The translations under genes were made by a program, and so were the position numbers. Below, piece by piece: positions 16,168 to 24,865 of a stretch of DNA of 64,000 nucleotides (the stretch's first letter is position 1; each line of letters begins with the position of its first letter). The DNA comes from Meridianimaribacter flavus (lineage in GTDB: Bacteria > Bacteroidota > Bacteroidia > Flavobacteriales > Flavobacteriaceae). The notes beneath the pieces were generated by a model. That model saw only the letters and a program-made list of their open reading frames with translations, ran no database searches and was not told where the DNA came from. The DNA lies in the NCBI RefSeq assembly GCF_004366715.1, contig NZ_SOQZ01000002.1:124001-188000 (forward strand), given 5' to 3'.

Positions 16168-18363
16168 ATGAAGAACATTACTTTACTCTTATTAGTTTTT
16201 GTATTATCATTTAGCACAACTCGTGCTCAAGAATCTGTTGCTAGAGAATGGAACGAGACTTTACTTAGTGCTATACGACTAGATTTTGCAAGACCTACTG
16301 TACATGCTCGTAACTTATTTCATACTTCAATAGCTATGTATGACTCTTGGGCTATTTTTGATACTACTGCTGAAACAGTATTTTTAGGAAAAGTCTTTGG
16401 TGGTTATAACTGTGGTTTTAATGGTATAACAACACCAACAGACGTTGCTGCTGCACGCCATGAAATGATGAGTTATGCTATGTACCGATTGTTAACCCAT
16501 AGATTTGCCAATTCGCCTAACCCAGGAACAACACAACAATTGTTTGATGATCATTTTTCTAGTTTAGGATACGATAGCAGCTTTACTTCTACTGACTATT
16601 CAACAGGTTCTTATGCTGCACTTGGTAATTATTTAGCACAAGAACTTATAGCTTTTGGATTGCAAGATGGTGCCAATGAGCAAGGTGGCTATGCAAATGT
16701 ATATTACACACCTAGCAACACACCATTAATTATGCAGTCTGGTTATTATGATGACATGAACGATATGCAAGACCCAAACCGCTGGCAACCTTTATCGTTT
16801 GACACGTTTATAGACCAAAGTGGTAATGTGTATCCTGTAGATACACCTTCGTTTTTAAGCCCTGAATGGGGAGCAGTTACACCGTTTTGCTTAAAACCAA
16901 CCGATCTTGATATTTTAAACGATGGTTTTGATTGTTATGTATATAACGACCCAGGACCACCAGCTTATATTCAAAATTCTAATGAAGATGGATTTGATGA
17001 CCCTTACAAATGGAACTTTTCATTAGTAGCTTCATGGTCTTCACATTTAGACCCTGACGACCCAACACTAATTGATATATCACCAGCATCTATAGGTAAT
17101 ATTGATTTTGCAAGCTTACCAACTACTTTTGAAGAATATAAAGTATTTTATGACTTTATGGAAGGTGGTGACCCAAGCCCAGGATATACTGTAAATCCGT
17201 CAACAGGATTACCATATACACCACAAATGGTAAAACGAGGTGATTATGGACGTATACTTGCTGAGTTTTGGGCAGATGGACCTGACTCTGAAACACCACC
17301 AGGACACTGGTTTACAATATTAAATTATGTAAGTGACCATCCTGAATTAGAAAAACGTATAGGAGGTGTAGGCCCAATTGTAGATGACCTAGAATGGGAT
17401 GTAAAGAGTTATTTAGCTCTTGGTGGTTCAGTACACGATTGCGCAGTAAATATTTGGGGAATTAAAGGTTATTATGACTATGTACGACCAGTGTCTGCTA
17501 TTCGTTATATGGCTTGGAAAGGACAAAGTAGTGATATGTCGTTACCAAGTTACGATCCACATGGCTTACCATTAATACCTGGACGCATTGAACTTATTGA
17601 AGCTGGAGATCCACTAGCTGGTTCGGGAGATGAGAACGTAGGAAAGATTAAAATATATGCTTGGAAAGGACCTGATTATATTAGTGATCCTGAAACTGAT
17701 ATTGCACATGTAGATTGGATATTAGGTACACGTTGGTGGCCCTACCAAAGACCTAGTTTTGTATCTCCTCCATTTGCTGGGTATTTATCTGGTCACTCCA
17801 CATTTTCAAGAGCTGCAGCAGAAACTTTGACTTTATTTACTGGTGACGCTTATTTTCCTGGAGGAATGGGAATTTTTGATGCTGACCAAAACCAATTTTT
17901 AGTGTTCGAAGAAGGTCCGTCACAAAACATTGAACTACAGTGGGCAACCTATAAAGATGCATCAGACCAATGTAGTTTATCTCGTATTTGGGGTGGAATT
18001 CATCCACCTATTGATGATATTAGAGGACGAATTATAGGTAATAAAATTGGCGTAGAAGCTTACAATTTAGCTACTCAGTATTTTAACGGAACACTTAACA
18101 CGCAAGAGCAAGAATTTGAGACTAGTAGTATTAAGCTTTATCCTGTTCCTTTTAAAGAGGAATTACACGTATCTCACAATTTTGGAAGCACTTTACAGTT
18201 GTCACTGTATAGCTTAGATGGTAAGCAAATACTAGATACTACCGTTACTAATAATGGTCCTACTTCCCTATCCTTAAACAATTTATCAACTGGTGTGTAT
18301 GTAGCAAAGTTTATTGATGCCAACAACCACATTGTAGACGTTAAAAAAATTGTTAAAAACTAG
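16168..18363 (+). CDS. Vanadium haloperoxidase/PAP2-type enzyme with T9SS sorting domain, 731 aa
   Basis: The start at ATG 16168 gives a signal peptide (ending TTRAQ). The full phosphate/vanadate-site signature is present: K433-x6-R440-P, then S541-G-H543-S, then S605-R606-x5-H612-x3-D616. The family includes vanadium-dependent haloperoxidases and acid phosphatases; the vanadate pocket is the phosphate pocket, so motifs alone cannot settle which reaction is catalysed. The last 75 residues form a T9SS type A domain (LSTGVYVAKF, then VKKIVKN), so the enzyme is exported to the surface or medium. It is a single gene with its own promoter. Confidence 0.85.
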   Translation: MKNITLLLLVFVLSFSTTRAQESVAREWNETLLSAIRLDFARPTVHARNLFHTSIAMYDSWAIFDTTAETVFLGKVFGGYNCGFNGITTPTDVAAARHEMMSYAMYRLLTHRFANSPNPGTTQQLFDDHFSSLGYDSSFTSTDYSTGSYAALGNYLAQELIAFGLQDGANEQGGYANVYYTPSNTPLIMQSGYYDDMNDMQDPNRWQPLSFDTFIDQSGNVYPVDTPSFLSPEWGAVTPFCLKPTDLDILNDGFDCYVYNDPGPPAYIQNSNEDGFDDPYKWNFSLVASWSSHLDPDDPTLIDISPASIGNIDFASLPTTFEEYKVFYDFMEGGDPSPGYTVNPSTGLPYTPQMVKRGDYGRILAEFWADGPDSETPPGHWFTILNYVSDHPELEKRIGGVGPIVDDLEWDVKSYLALGGSVHDCAVNIWGIKGYYDYVRPVSAIRYMAWKGQSSDMSLPSYDPHGLPLIPGRIELIEAGDPLAGSGDENVGKIKIYAWKGPDYISDPETDIAHVDWILGTRWWPYQRPSFVSPPFAGYLSGHSTFSRAAAETLTLFTGDAYFPGGMGIFDADQNQFLVFEEGPSQNIELQWATYKDASDQCSLSRIWGGIHPPIDDIRGRIIGNKIGVEAYNLATQYFNGTLNTQEQEFETSSIKLYPVPFKEELHVSHNFGSTLQLSLYSLDGKQILDTTVTNNGPTSLSLNNLSTGVYVAKFIDANNHIVDVKKIVKN

Positions 18364-18377
18364 ATAAAACACTTTAC

Positions 18378-18412
18378 ATAAGGTACTTTTGTAGTAAAAT
18401 AAAGTACCTTAT
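18378..18412 (+). promoter_or_regulatory. 12-bp perfect inverted repeat overlapping a promoter box and the DUF3817 start codon
   Basis: ATAAGGTACTTT (18378-18389) and AAAGTACCTTAT (18401-18412) are perfect inverted arms 11 nt apart. The left arm contains most of TACTTTTG (18384-18391), a TAnnTTTG match; the right arm covers the first two bases of the ATG at 18411. It is either an operator over the promoter or, if transcription starts upstream, a hairpin hiding the start codon. Confidence 0.5.
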
Positions 18413-18701
18413 GTTTTCATTGTTTAACACCTTTAGAATTGTCGCCTTTTTAGAAGGTCTTTCATACATTTTATTACTATTTGTTGCAACTCCTATAAAG
18501 TATCTTGCTGACGACCCACAGTATGTAAAACTATTGGGTATGCCTCATGGTTTATTATTTATTGCTTATATTATCCTAGCGATAATGGTAGGAAGTGAAA
18601 TGAACTGGAGCAAGAAAACATCAGCAATAGTACTCGTAGCTTCAATTATACCATTTGGTACTTTTTACATTGAAAAAAAATATTTAAAGACTGCTAAGTA
18701 A
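18411..18701 (+). CDS. DUF3817 membrane protein, 96 aa
   Basis: The protein is of normal length for DUF3817, with three hydrophobic helices and the family pattern FRIVAFLEGLSYILLL, then GMPHGLLFIAY. The function is unknown; the family is a small integral membrane protein found in many bacteria. Its stop overlaps the start of the MscS-type channel gene (TAATG), so the two are translationally coupled. The start codon is embedded in a perfect inverted repeat. Confidence 0.85.
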   Translation: MFSLFNTFRIVAFLEGLSYILLLFVATPIKYLADDPQYVKLLGMPHGLLFIAYIILAIMVGSEMNWSKKTSAIVLVASIIPFGTFYIEKKYLKTAK

Positions 18702-19942
18702 TGCAAGACATTCAGTGCTTTTTTTATGATCTTTTTGTAGCCTCTGGAGTTTCAGAAACTGCTGCGAAGTATTTAAACATGCTATGTTTATTGATTATAT
18801 TATCAATACTACTGTTTATTGCTGATAGAATAGCACGCAGAATTATTATTCGGTTTTCTACTGCTTTTTCAGAAAGAACTAAAACCGATTTTGACAACCT
18901 TTTAGTAAGTCATCGTGCACCAAGACGCATTGCGCACCTTGTTCCGTTAGTGCTTACCATTAATTTGTTTCCTATCGTTTTTCAAGATTTTCCACATTTT
19001 GAAAAATACATCATAATGATTCTTAAGGTGTATGGTATTTTACTTACCATCTGGATTATAAGAAGTGTATTAAAAACTTTTGAATCATACTTTAAAACCT
19101 TACCAAGACTAAAAGACAAGCCAATTGACAGCTACATACAAGTAGCTATGCTGTTTATTTGGATTATAGGTGTAGCTTCTATTCTTGCAATATTAATCAA
19201 CCTTTCGTTTATTAAGTTTTTTACCACATTAGGAGCAGCTTCTGCAGTATTACTTTTAATTTTTAAGGATACTATTTTAGGTTTTGTAGCTAGTATACAA
19301 GTAGCCATAAACGATACTGTACGTATTGGTGACTGGATTACCATGGAAAAATATGGCGCTGATGGTGATGTGATTGAAATTAACCTGTCTACTGTACAAG
19401 TGCAGAACTTTGACATGACCATCACTAATATTCCAACCTATGCACTAATCTCTGATTCGTTTAAAAACTGGAGAGGTATGCAAGCTTCAGGTGGTAGACG
19501 TATAAAGCGTTCTATACTACTAAAAGGAAAAAGCGTTAGCTATCTTACTGATGAGCAAATAGAACGTTTTAAAAAAATACAATTGATTACCGAGTACCTA
19601 AACCAACGTCAAAATGATATTTTAAAATCTAATGAAGAACGTGGAGCAGATAAATCGGTTTTAATTAATGGTAGAAACTTAACAAACCTAGGTGTATTTA
19701 GAAAGTATTTACAATCGTATATTGAAGGTCACTCGGCAATTAATAAAGACATGTTTATTATGGTACGCCAATTAGCGCCAACACCACAAGGTTTACCATT
19801 AGAAATCTATTGTTTTAGTAGTGATAAACGCTGGCAAAACTATGAGTATATCATGTCTGATATTTTTGACCATGCTTTAGCAGCAGTACCTTATTTTGAC
19901 TTAGAACTGTTTGAACTAACAACAGGGATTATTAACGAGTAA
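18701..19942 (+). CDS. MscS-family mechanosensitive channel, YbdG-like, 413 aa
   Basis: Four to five N-terminal membrane helices (the last pair IIGVASILAILINLSFI and FFTTLGAASAVLLLIFKDTILGF) lead into the MscS beta domain (VRIGDWITM, then VIEINLSTVQVQNFD and TITNIPTYALI). The length and the long cytoplasmic tail resemble the YbdG subgroup, which opens on hypo-osmotic shock. It is coupled to the DUF3817 gene by TAATG overlap, and ends 3 bp from the stop of the convergent thioesterase gene. Confidence 0.88.
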   Translation: MQDIQCFFYDLFVASGVSETAAKYLNMLCLLIILSILLFIADRIARRIIIRFSTAFSERTKTDFDNLLVSHRAPRRIAHLVPLVLTINLFPIVFQDFPHFEKYIIMILKVYGILLTIWIIRSVLKTFESYFKTLPRLKDKPIDSYIQVAMLFIWIIGVASILAILINLSFIKFFTTLGAASAVLLLIFKDTILGFVASIQVAINDTVRIGDWITMEKYGADGDVIEINLSTVQVQNFDMTITNIPTYALISDSFKNWRGMQASGGRRIKRSILLKGKSVSYLTDEQIERFKKIQLITEYLNQRQNDILKSNEERGADKSVLINGRNLTNLGVFRKYLQSYIEGHSAINKDMFIMVRQLAPTPQGLPLEIYCFSSDKRWQNYEYIMSDIFDHALAAVPYFDLELFELTTGIINE

Positions 19943-19945
19943 ACG

Positions 19946-20335
19946 TTACTCTTCTAGCCTATCTTTTACAAACTCTACTTTGGTTTTACCATGAGGAGCA
20001 GGTTTACCGTCTTCACCAAGGTTTACCATAATGATGTTATCAACCGTTAAAATGGTTTCTCTAGTCATTTTGTTACGCACTTCGCATTTCATTGTTAAAG
20101 AAGTTCTACCAAATTTTAGGACTTCGATACCAATTTCGATAATATCACCCTGTTTTGCTGATGACATAAAATTGATTTCAGAAATGTATTTAGTTACAAT
20201 TTTGGAGTTTTCTAACTGAATGATAGTATACAATGCAGCTTCTTCGTCAATCCAAGCTAATAGCTGTCCTCCAAATAAGGTTTGGTTTGGGTTTAGGTCT
20301 TCGGGTTTAACCCATTTGCGTGTGTGAAATCTCAT
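19946..20335 (-). CDS. Acyl-CoA thioesterase, hotdog fold, 129 aa
   Basis: A single hotdog domain of the YciA/acyl-CoA hydrolase type: NPNQTLFGGQLLAWIDEEAAL carries the conserved Asn, the Gly-Gly turn and the acidic catalytic residue, and the second strand set EIGIEVLKFGRTSLTMKCEV follows. It should hydrolyse acyl-CoA to free acid and CoA in the cytoplasm; chain-length preference cannot be read. It lies 3 bp after the DUF72 gene's stop, in the same direction, so the two are probably co-transcribed. Confidence 0.88.
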   Translation of the reverse strand: MRFHTRKWVKPEDLNPNQTLFGGQLLAWIDEEAALYTIIQLENSKIVTKYISEINFMSSAKQGDIIEIGIEVLKFGRTSLTMKCEVRNKMTRETILTVDNIIMVNLGEDGKPAPHGKTKVEFVKDRLEE

Positions 20336-20338
20336 CTA

Positions 20339-21232
20339 TTAAAATAATGTGTTTGTACTTTGATTACCCATTTGCGGAACAACTAAATCGGTTCCTAATG
20401 TGGCGTTTAATTGTTTTATAAAATATGCTGATAATAAAGGGGATGCCTTTTCAATGTTTTGATGCACAAAAAAATCTATTTCCTTAATGCCTTGTGCTTT
20501 CCATTCGTTGAGACGTTTTACCCAATCGTCCAATCGTGTGTAATCGCTTTCATGGTTGGCTCCTACATAACGTACAAAAGCTGTAGCGTTGGTTAGTCGC
20601 ATGTGCATAAGATCGCGACGACCTGCAGTATCAACAATTACATTTGAAATATTATTGGATTCCAATAAATCGTATAACTGATTTGCTACTACTTCGTCGT
20701 TGTACCAATTGGTATGTCTAAACTCAATAGCCAAAGGGACTTCTTTAGGCCAACTTTCAACAAAATGAACTACTCGGTCAAAATCTTTTGGTGCAAAATT
20801 ATTATGCATTTGTAAAAAGATAGTTCCTAACTTCTCTTTTAAGTTAGACGCATTATAGAGGTAGTTTTCTACAACTGCTTTAACCTCGTTTAAGCGTTTC
20901 CAATGGCTAATTTCTTGATTTAGTTTTGGAAAGAATTTAAAATTTTCAGGTGTTTTCTCATACCAAGTTTCAAACTGTTCCGCAGGAAAAATACGATAGA
21001 ATGTTGCATTAAGCTCTATAGAGTTAAACTGTGTAGAATAATACGCCAGTTCATCTTTTGTACCTCTTGGGTAAAAACCTTTAAGGTCTGCTCTATTCCA
21101 TTTTGCGCAACCTACATAAACGCTTGGAAAATTATCATCCTTTACTGCGTTTAGTACTCTTAGTGTATCTATGTGGTCGTTAGGAAAGGTAAAGTCTATA
21201 TCTTGAGGGTTGCTAACACTTCCAAATTTCAT
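20339..21232 (-). CDS. DUF72 (YecE-like) protein, 297 aa
   Basis: The family pattern is clear: VYVGCAKWNR near the start, FNSIELNATFYRIF, FPKLNQEISHWKRL and LAIEFRHTNWYN, forming a TIM-barrel-like fold of unknown function. The start is placed at ATG 21232 (MKFGS), since a perfect TATCTTTG promoter box at 21258-21265 would put the transcript start about level with the alternative ATG at 21256. It is co-directional with the thioesterase gene and divergent from the gene at 21419. Confidence 0.88.
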   Translation of the reverse strand: MKFGSVSNPQDIDFTFPNDHIDTLRVLNAVKDDNFPSVYVGCAKWNRADLKGFYPRGTKDELAYYSTQFNSIELNATFYRIFPAEQFETWYEKTPENFKFFPKLNQEISHWKRLNEVKAVVENYLYNASNLKEKLGTIFLQMHNNFAPKDFDRVVHFVESWPKEVPLAIEFRHTNWYNDEVVANQLYDLLESNNISNVIVDTAGRRDLMHMRLTNATAFVRYVGANHESDYTRLDDWVKRLNEWKAQGIKEIDFFVHQNIEKASPLLSAYFIKQLNATLGTDLVVPQMGNQSTNTLF

Positions 21233-21257
21233 TTTGAACTCATTTTTTAAATGCATT

Positions 21258-21265
21258 CAAAGATA
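21258..21265 (-). promoter_or_regulatory. -7 promoter box for the DUF72 gene
   Basis: TATCTTTG on the minus strand matches TAnnTTTG exactly and lies 26 nt upstream of the chosen ATG at 21232. A matching -33 element at the usual spacing is not clear. Confidence 0.5.
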
Positions 21266-21418
21266 CGCAAAAGCATGCATACCGCTTATTGCAATCCATA
21301 TCAAAGACTTATATTATTATCAGTAGAATCAATATTGTTAATAACGCAGTTAACAACATATTTCAAAGACACTCTTATGCAGAGTCTTAATTTATATTTT
21401 TAATAAAACAAAAGTTCC

Positions 21419-21832
21419 ATGTCAAACAGATCTACACAATTAGAACAGATTCGTCCTGTTATTTCTTCGGCTTTAGTACATGATAATATGAGTAGCGATG
21501 AACGCTTCCAAAACAACACTTTACGACCAGTAATAAAATTGCAAAGTGACTTGTTTATTGAAGTGTTTAAAAACTATGTTGCGAAGCACAAAAATGTGTT
21601 TTACGACTTGTCGCATACCAAACAATTGGACTATATAGAGAATGCCATACACAAGGATATGAAGTTTAGAAACTCCTTAAAGGGTATGATTATAGGACAG
21701 TTTACAATTGAAGAGTACCGTATTTATATTCAAAACTCTTCAGCTTTAAACAAACGCATGATGAACATTGTAAAAGAAGGTTTTATAAATAATATTCAAC
21801 TTTTTCAGCATCCTATTGCTAAGGCTATATAA
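21419..21832 (+). CDS. Conserved hypothetical protein, 137 aa
   Basis: I do not recognise a named domain. The protein is soluble and mainly helical (IENAIHKDMKFRNSLKGMIIGQFTIEEYRIY, shown here only as its central pattern of helices) with a conserved-looking QFTIEEYRIY segment. The stop overlaps the start of the GreA-like gene (TAATG), so both are translationally coupled. An imperfect hairpin (AGACACTC ... AGAGTCT) lies about 50 nt upstream and may be a terminator or regulatory site. Confidence 0.6.
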   Translation: MSNRSTQLEQIRPVISSALVHDNMSSDERFQNNTLRPVIKLQSDLFIEVFKNYVAKHKNVFYDLSHTKQLDYIENAIHKDMKFRNSLKGMIIGQFTIEEYRIYIQNSSALNKRMMNIVKEGFINNIQLFQHPIAKAI

Positions 21833-22275
21833 TGATTAAACACGAATTACTAGACGCTTGTTTTAGCTACGTTAACAAGCGTATATCGAGTTATAAAGAC
21901 GAGATAGAGACCATAAAAGAGTCTATTGAAAACAATGACAAAAGCAATGATGAGGATGACGACTCAGGTAACGGAAAGCTTTTTAACGACTTAGAAAAAA
22001 ACGCTCAGTACCTTAGTGATGCTACCAAAATGCTAGACATCTTAAAACTTATTAACCCAAAAACGGTAAATGACTATGTGGTTTTAGGCAGCTTAGTGAA
22101 AACCAATAGCACTTCTTTTTTTATTGCTGTAAGCGTTGGTAAGGTTGAACTTGCCAATGATAGCTTTTTTGTAATTTCTAAGTCTTCACCTATTGGTGAA
22201 CTCTTGATGGGAAAAACCAAAGGCGATGTTATTAGCTTTAACGAAACAACATATACCATTACTGAGGTTAGTTGA
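21832..22275 (+). CDS. GreA/GreB C-terminal-domain-like protein, 147 aa
   Basis: The N-terminal 60 residues form a charged helical hairpin (RISSYKDEIETIKESIEN, then an acidic linker), and the C-terminal 70 residues have the FKBP-like GreA/GreB fold: VVLGSLVKT, then SSPIGELLMGKTKGDVI. It therefore resembles a secondary-channel transcription factor of the Gre type, though the N-terminal hairpin is short and its tip acids are not clearly conserved. Similar flavobacterial proteins are sometimes labelled 3-oxoacyl-ACP synthase, which the sequence does not support. It is coupled to the gene upstream. Confidence 0.7.
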   Translation: MIKHELLDACFSYVNKRISSYKDEIETIKESIENNDKSNDEDDDSGNGKLFNDLEKNAQYLSDATKMLDILKLINPKTVNDYVVLGSLVKTNSTSFFIAVSVGKVELANDSFFVISKSSPIGELLMGKTKGDVISFNETTYTITEVS

Positions 22276-22350
22276 TATTTGAGAAAGTGAATTTGTCTCT
22301 TTTCATAACCCATTACACAAAAAAATCATAACACATTAAAAACAAACCAA

Positions 22351-22776
22351 ATGCACAATAATCAACCAAATGAAAGTCAAAAACTAATTTTAGCCGAAAA
22401 AGGAACAAGGTTTGGACATAATATAATTGACACTATCGGATTTTATTTTATTGTTTTCTTACATGCAATGGTATTAGATGAATGGTTAGGGATTATACCA
22501 GAAGGAGGTTCAGATTGGTTTGTGTTTTATTTCTTTTTTCTATATGTGATGTATCATGCCTTATTTGAACATTTTTTCGGAAAAACACCTGGTAAATTTA
22601 TAACGAAAACTAAAGTTGTAAAAAATGACGGAAGCAAGCCTTCATTTATGAATATTCTTGGACGAAATACAGCTAGACTTATTCCTTTTGATCCTTTGTC
22701 ATTCTTGTTTTCAGATAGAGGTTGGCACGATCAAATATCTAACACTTATGTTATAGTAGATAAAAAGAAAGAATAA
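22351..22776 (+). CDS. RDD-family membrane protein, 141 aa
   Basis: The RDD pattern is present: GTRFGHNIIDTIGFY with the Arg and Asp, two hydrophobic helices, then HFFGKTPGKFITKTKVV and a third segment ending ARLIPFDPLSFLF. RDD proteins are small integral membrane proteins, some linked to ion or osmolyte transport; the substrate here is unknown. It follows the GreA-like gene by 75 nt and may be part of the same unit. Confidence 0.85.
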   Translation: MHNNQPNESQKLILAEKGTRFGHNIIDTIGFYFIVFLHAMVLDEWLGIIPEGGSDWFVFYFFFLYVMYHALFEHFFGKTPGKFITKTKVVKNDGSKPSFMNILGRNTARLIPFDPLSFLFSDRGWHDQISNTYVIVDKKKE

Positions 22777-22882
22777 CATCTTATAACAACTAGTTTAAAC
22801 CTAAGATGAATTAAAAATTAAATCTTATTTGCTATCTTTCACAAAACAAGTCATATACAAACTGTTGTACTGCATTTGAGAA

Positions 22883-23407
22883 ATGAAATACCGAACGAAT
22901 AAATATCTGACTTTAAAAGGCAAAATTGAGGAAATTTCTCTTCCTGATTCTGCTTATGGAGAATGGATTGTTTATGAGAACAATGAACCTAAATTTCACG
23001 TAAATATTTTTAATTACGAATCGAAAAGTAACTGTTTGGTAAATGTGATTATGACTGAAAGTAAATCAGAGTTTAAAAGTGTTCTGAAAGACATCAATGA
23101 GCGATATAAACGGAATTTAACCTTGTCATCCAAAACAAACTTCGGAATTAAATTAAATTCAAAGCTTATAGAATCCGAATTAGATTCTTTACCATTCGAA
23201 TGGCTTGAGCATTATACCGAATTGATAAAAGCACCTTGGGAAAAATATCCTGATATCAATCCAAGCGATATGTTTTGGAGAATGGGAAAAGGAGAAGATG
23301 CTATTTCAATTTTTGCACGATATTACAACTCGCTAACTCGGACAGAAAAGAATGAATTTGAAAAAGAATTTAAACCGACAGCTGAATGGGCTGACTTTTA
23401 TGAATAA
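22883..23407 (+). CDS. Hypothetical cytoplasmic protein, 174 aa
   Basis: No family is recognised. The protein is soluble, with no signal or membrane segment, rich in Glu, Lys and Asn, and with two Trp-containing segments (EWIVYENNEP and PWEKYPDIN). Its base and codon use is like its neighbours. It is a single gene on the plus strand with a TATCTTTC box about 45 nt upstream of the ATG, a one-mismatch -7 element. Confidence 0.55.
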   Translation: MKYRTNKYLTLKGKIEEISLPDSAYGEWIVYENNEPKFHVNIFNYESKSNCLVNVIMTESKSEFKSVLKDINERYKRNLTLSSKTNFGIKLNSKLIESELDSLPFEWLEHYTELIKAPWEKYPDINPSDMFWRMGKGEDAISIFARYYNSLTRTEKNEFEKEFKPTAEWADFYE

Positions 23408-23483
23408 AAAACGCAGTACAACAATGTATAACCGCAATACTGTTGAACTCTTCTAAACCTATAGTTACCGTTTACAATTGCTT

Positions 23484-24158
23484 TTAAATAATAGACTCTC
23501 CGTTTATGTTTGTTGTTAACACATCGCTCATATAATCAAAATAGGGTCTTATGGCTTTAAAAGCTATATTGACTTCGTCTATAAAATTATTGCTTAACAC
23601 ATTTTTATCAGTATAATTTTTGGTGAAAATATATTGCTTTTTTCGTATTAAGTCTATTGCAGGATGCTCTTTATCAAAGCCTTTAGGTGCAGTTTTAAGC
23701 TCATCGCCAACAAAGTCTCCCCAAACCGATTTAAATGACTTGTTGTTTATGATTTCACGAATTTCGGTATCGTCAGCCTCAAATTCTTTTCTAATTCGCA
23801 ATAAGTCTTCTTTGTTAGGTTCCCAAAACCCTGTAGCAATAAACGATTGATTGTTTGGTGCAATGTGCAAATAATAACCACCACGTAGCTCAGGCTTTTT
23901 TCTATGGAATGATCCACCAAAATGCGTTTTGTAAGGAGTTTTGTTTTTTGAAAAACGCACATCGCGATAAATGCGAAATAGTTTAAGACGGTCAATTTCA
24001 TCATGTGTTTTTAAAGCTTCAAACAATTCGTTGTACACCTTTTTGGTATTGGCTTCAATGGTTTTAAATTCTTTTTTATGGTCGTTAAACCAATCTCTAT
24101 TATTGTTTTGCTCTAATCTGTTTAAAAAATCGAAAGTGTCTTTGGAAATCGAACTCAT
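23484..24158 (-). CDS. DUF2461 (TIGR02453) family protein, 224 aa
   Basis: The family pattern is complete: NRDWFNDHKKEF near residue 20, FRIYRDVRFSKNKTPYKTHFGG in the middle (within one conserved block), then GGYYLHIAPNNQSFIATGFW. The function of the family is unknown; members are single-domain cytoplasmic proteins of about 220 residues, as here. It lies convergent to the hypothetical gene at 22883-23407. Confidence 0.9.
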   Translation of the reverse strand: MSSISKDTFDFLNRLEQNNNRDWFNDHKKEFKTIEANTKKVYNELFEALKTHDEIDRLKLFRIYRDVRFSKNKTPYKTHFGGSFHRKKPELRGGYYLHIAPNNQSFIATGFWEPNKEDLLRIRKEFEADDTEIREIINNKSFKSVWGDFVGDELKTAPKGFDKEHPAIDLIRKKQYIFTKNYTDKNVLSNNFIDEVNIAFKAIRPYFDYMSDVLTTNINGESII

Positions 24159-24253
24159 TGGTGTTGCTTAAATTTTTATTTAAAAGTACAAAAAAAGTTC
24201 TGCATAACGCAGGACTTTAATTGAACTGATCATAAGAGAATTCAATTTAGTTA

Positions 24254-24415
24254 TTAATTATCATCAGTTACTTCGTCAACAGCATCCTCTACCTCGTCTC
24301 CTACATCCTCAATGGCTTCTTCAACGGTTTCGTCTGCTGATTTCTTTTCTCTACAGCTTGTAAATACTGTAGATAATGCGAACATTAATGTTAATGCTAA
24401 AACTATTTTTTTCAT
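24254..24415 (-). CDS. Small acidic lipoprotein, 53 aa
   Basis: The ORF begins at ATG 24415: MKKIVLALTLMFALS, then a lipobox ending FTSC at residue 21, and a mature part of 33 residues that is almost wholly acidic (repeats of EAIEDVGDEVEDAVDEV). Such tiny charged lipoproteins are frequent in flavobacteria and have no known function. It lies 47 nt after the DUF1328 gene, on the same strand, so a two-gene unit is likely. Confidence 0.75.
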   Translation of the reverse strand: MKKIVLALTLMFALSTVFTSCREKKSADETVEEAIEDVGDEVEDAVDEVTDDN

Positions 24416-24462
24416 GATATGGTTTTTAATGGTTATTAATTGTTTTATTGTTTTGGTACTGA

Positions 24463-24627
24463 TTAGCTTTTCTTCATAAGCCCTCTAAGTAGTGATACTA
24501 CAAAGAGTATTAAAAAGATAAAGAAACATATTTTAGCTATTCCAGCTGATGCACCTGCAATTCCACCAAATCCTAAGAATCCAGCGATAAGCGCAATAAT
24601 AATAAAGGCAATTGTCCAACGTAACAT
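24463..24627 (-). CDS. DUF1328 (YtjA-like) membrane protein, 54 aa
   Basis: The ORF from ATG 24627 encodes the typical DUF1328 protein: [20 protein letters not shown], then [12 protein letters not shown] and a second helix [13 protein letters not shown]. It has two membrane helices and the family's normal length. The family is linked to stress responses in several bacteria; here there is no direct evidence of its role. It is upstream of the small acidic lipoprotein. Confidence 0.88.
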   Translation of the reverse strand: MLRWTIAFIIIALIAGFLGFGGIAGASAGIAKICFFIFLILFVVSLLRGLMKKS

Positions 24628-24865
24628 AATTTTATTGTTTTATGATTACACTAAAAGCTTTGTGAATACAAAAAGCTACTCTAACGTTTAGAGATTTTAA
24701 ATACGTAAAATAAAGCTTAAAAGGGGAAAATACTTGAATAAGTAATTACTGTTAGCTAAGCGGATAATACCAACAGCATTTACCTCTAAATTACAAACAG
24801 TGAGCGAATTACCATAGTTTTTAACAGATGTTAACTGAATAGAGACACATTTAACACAAATTATG

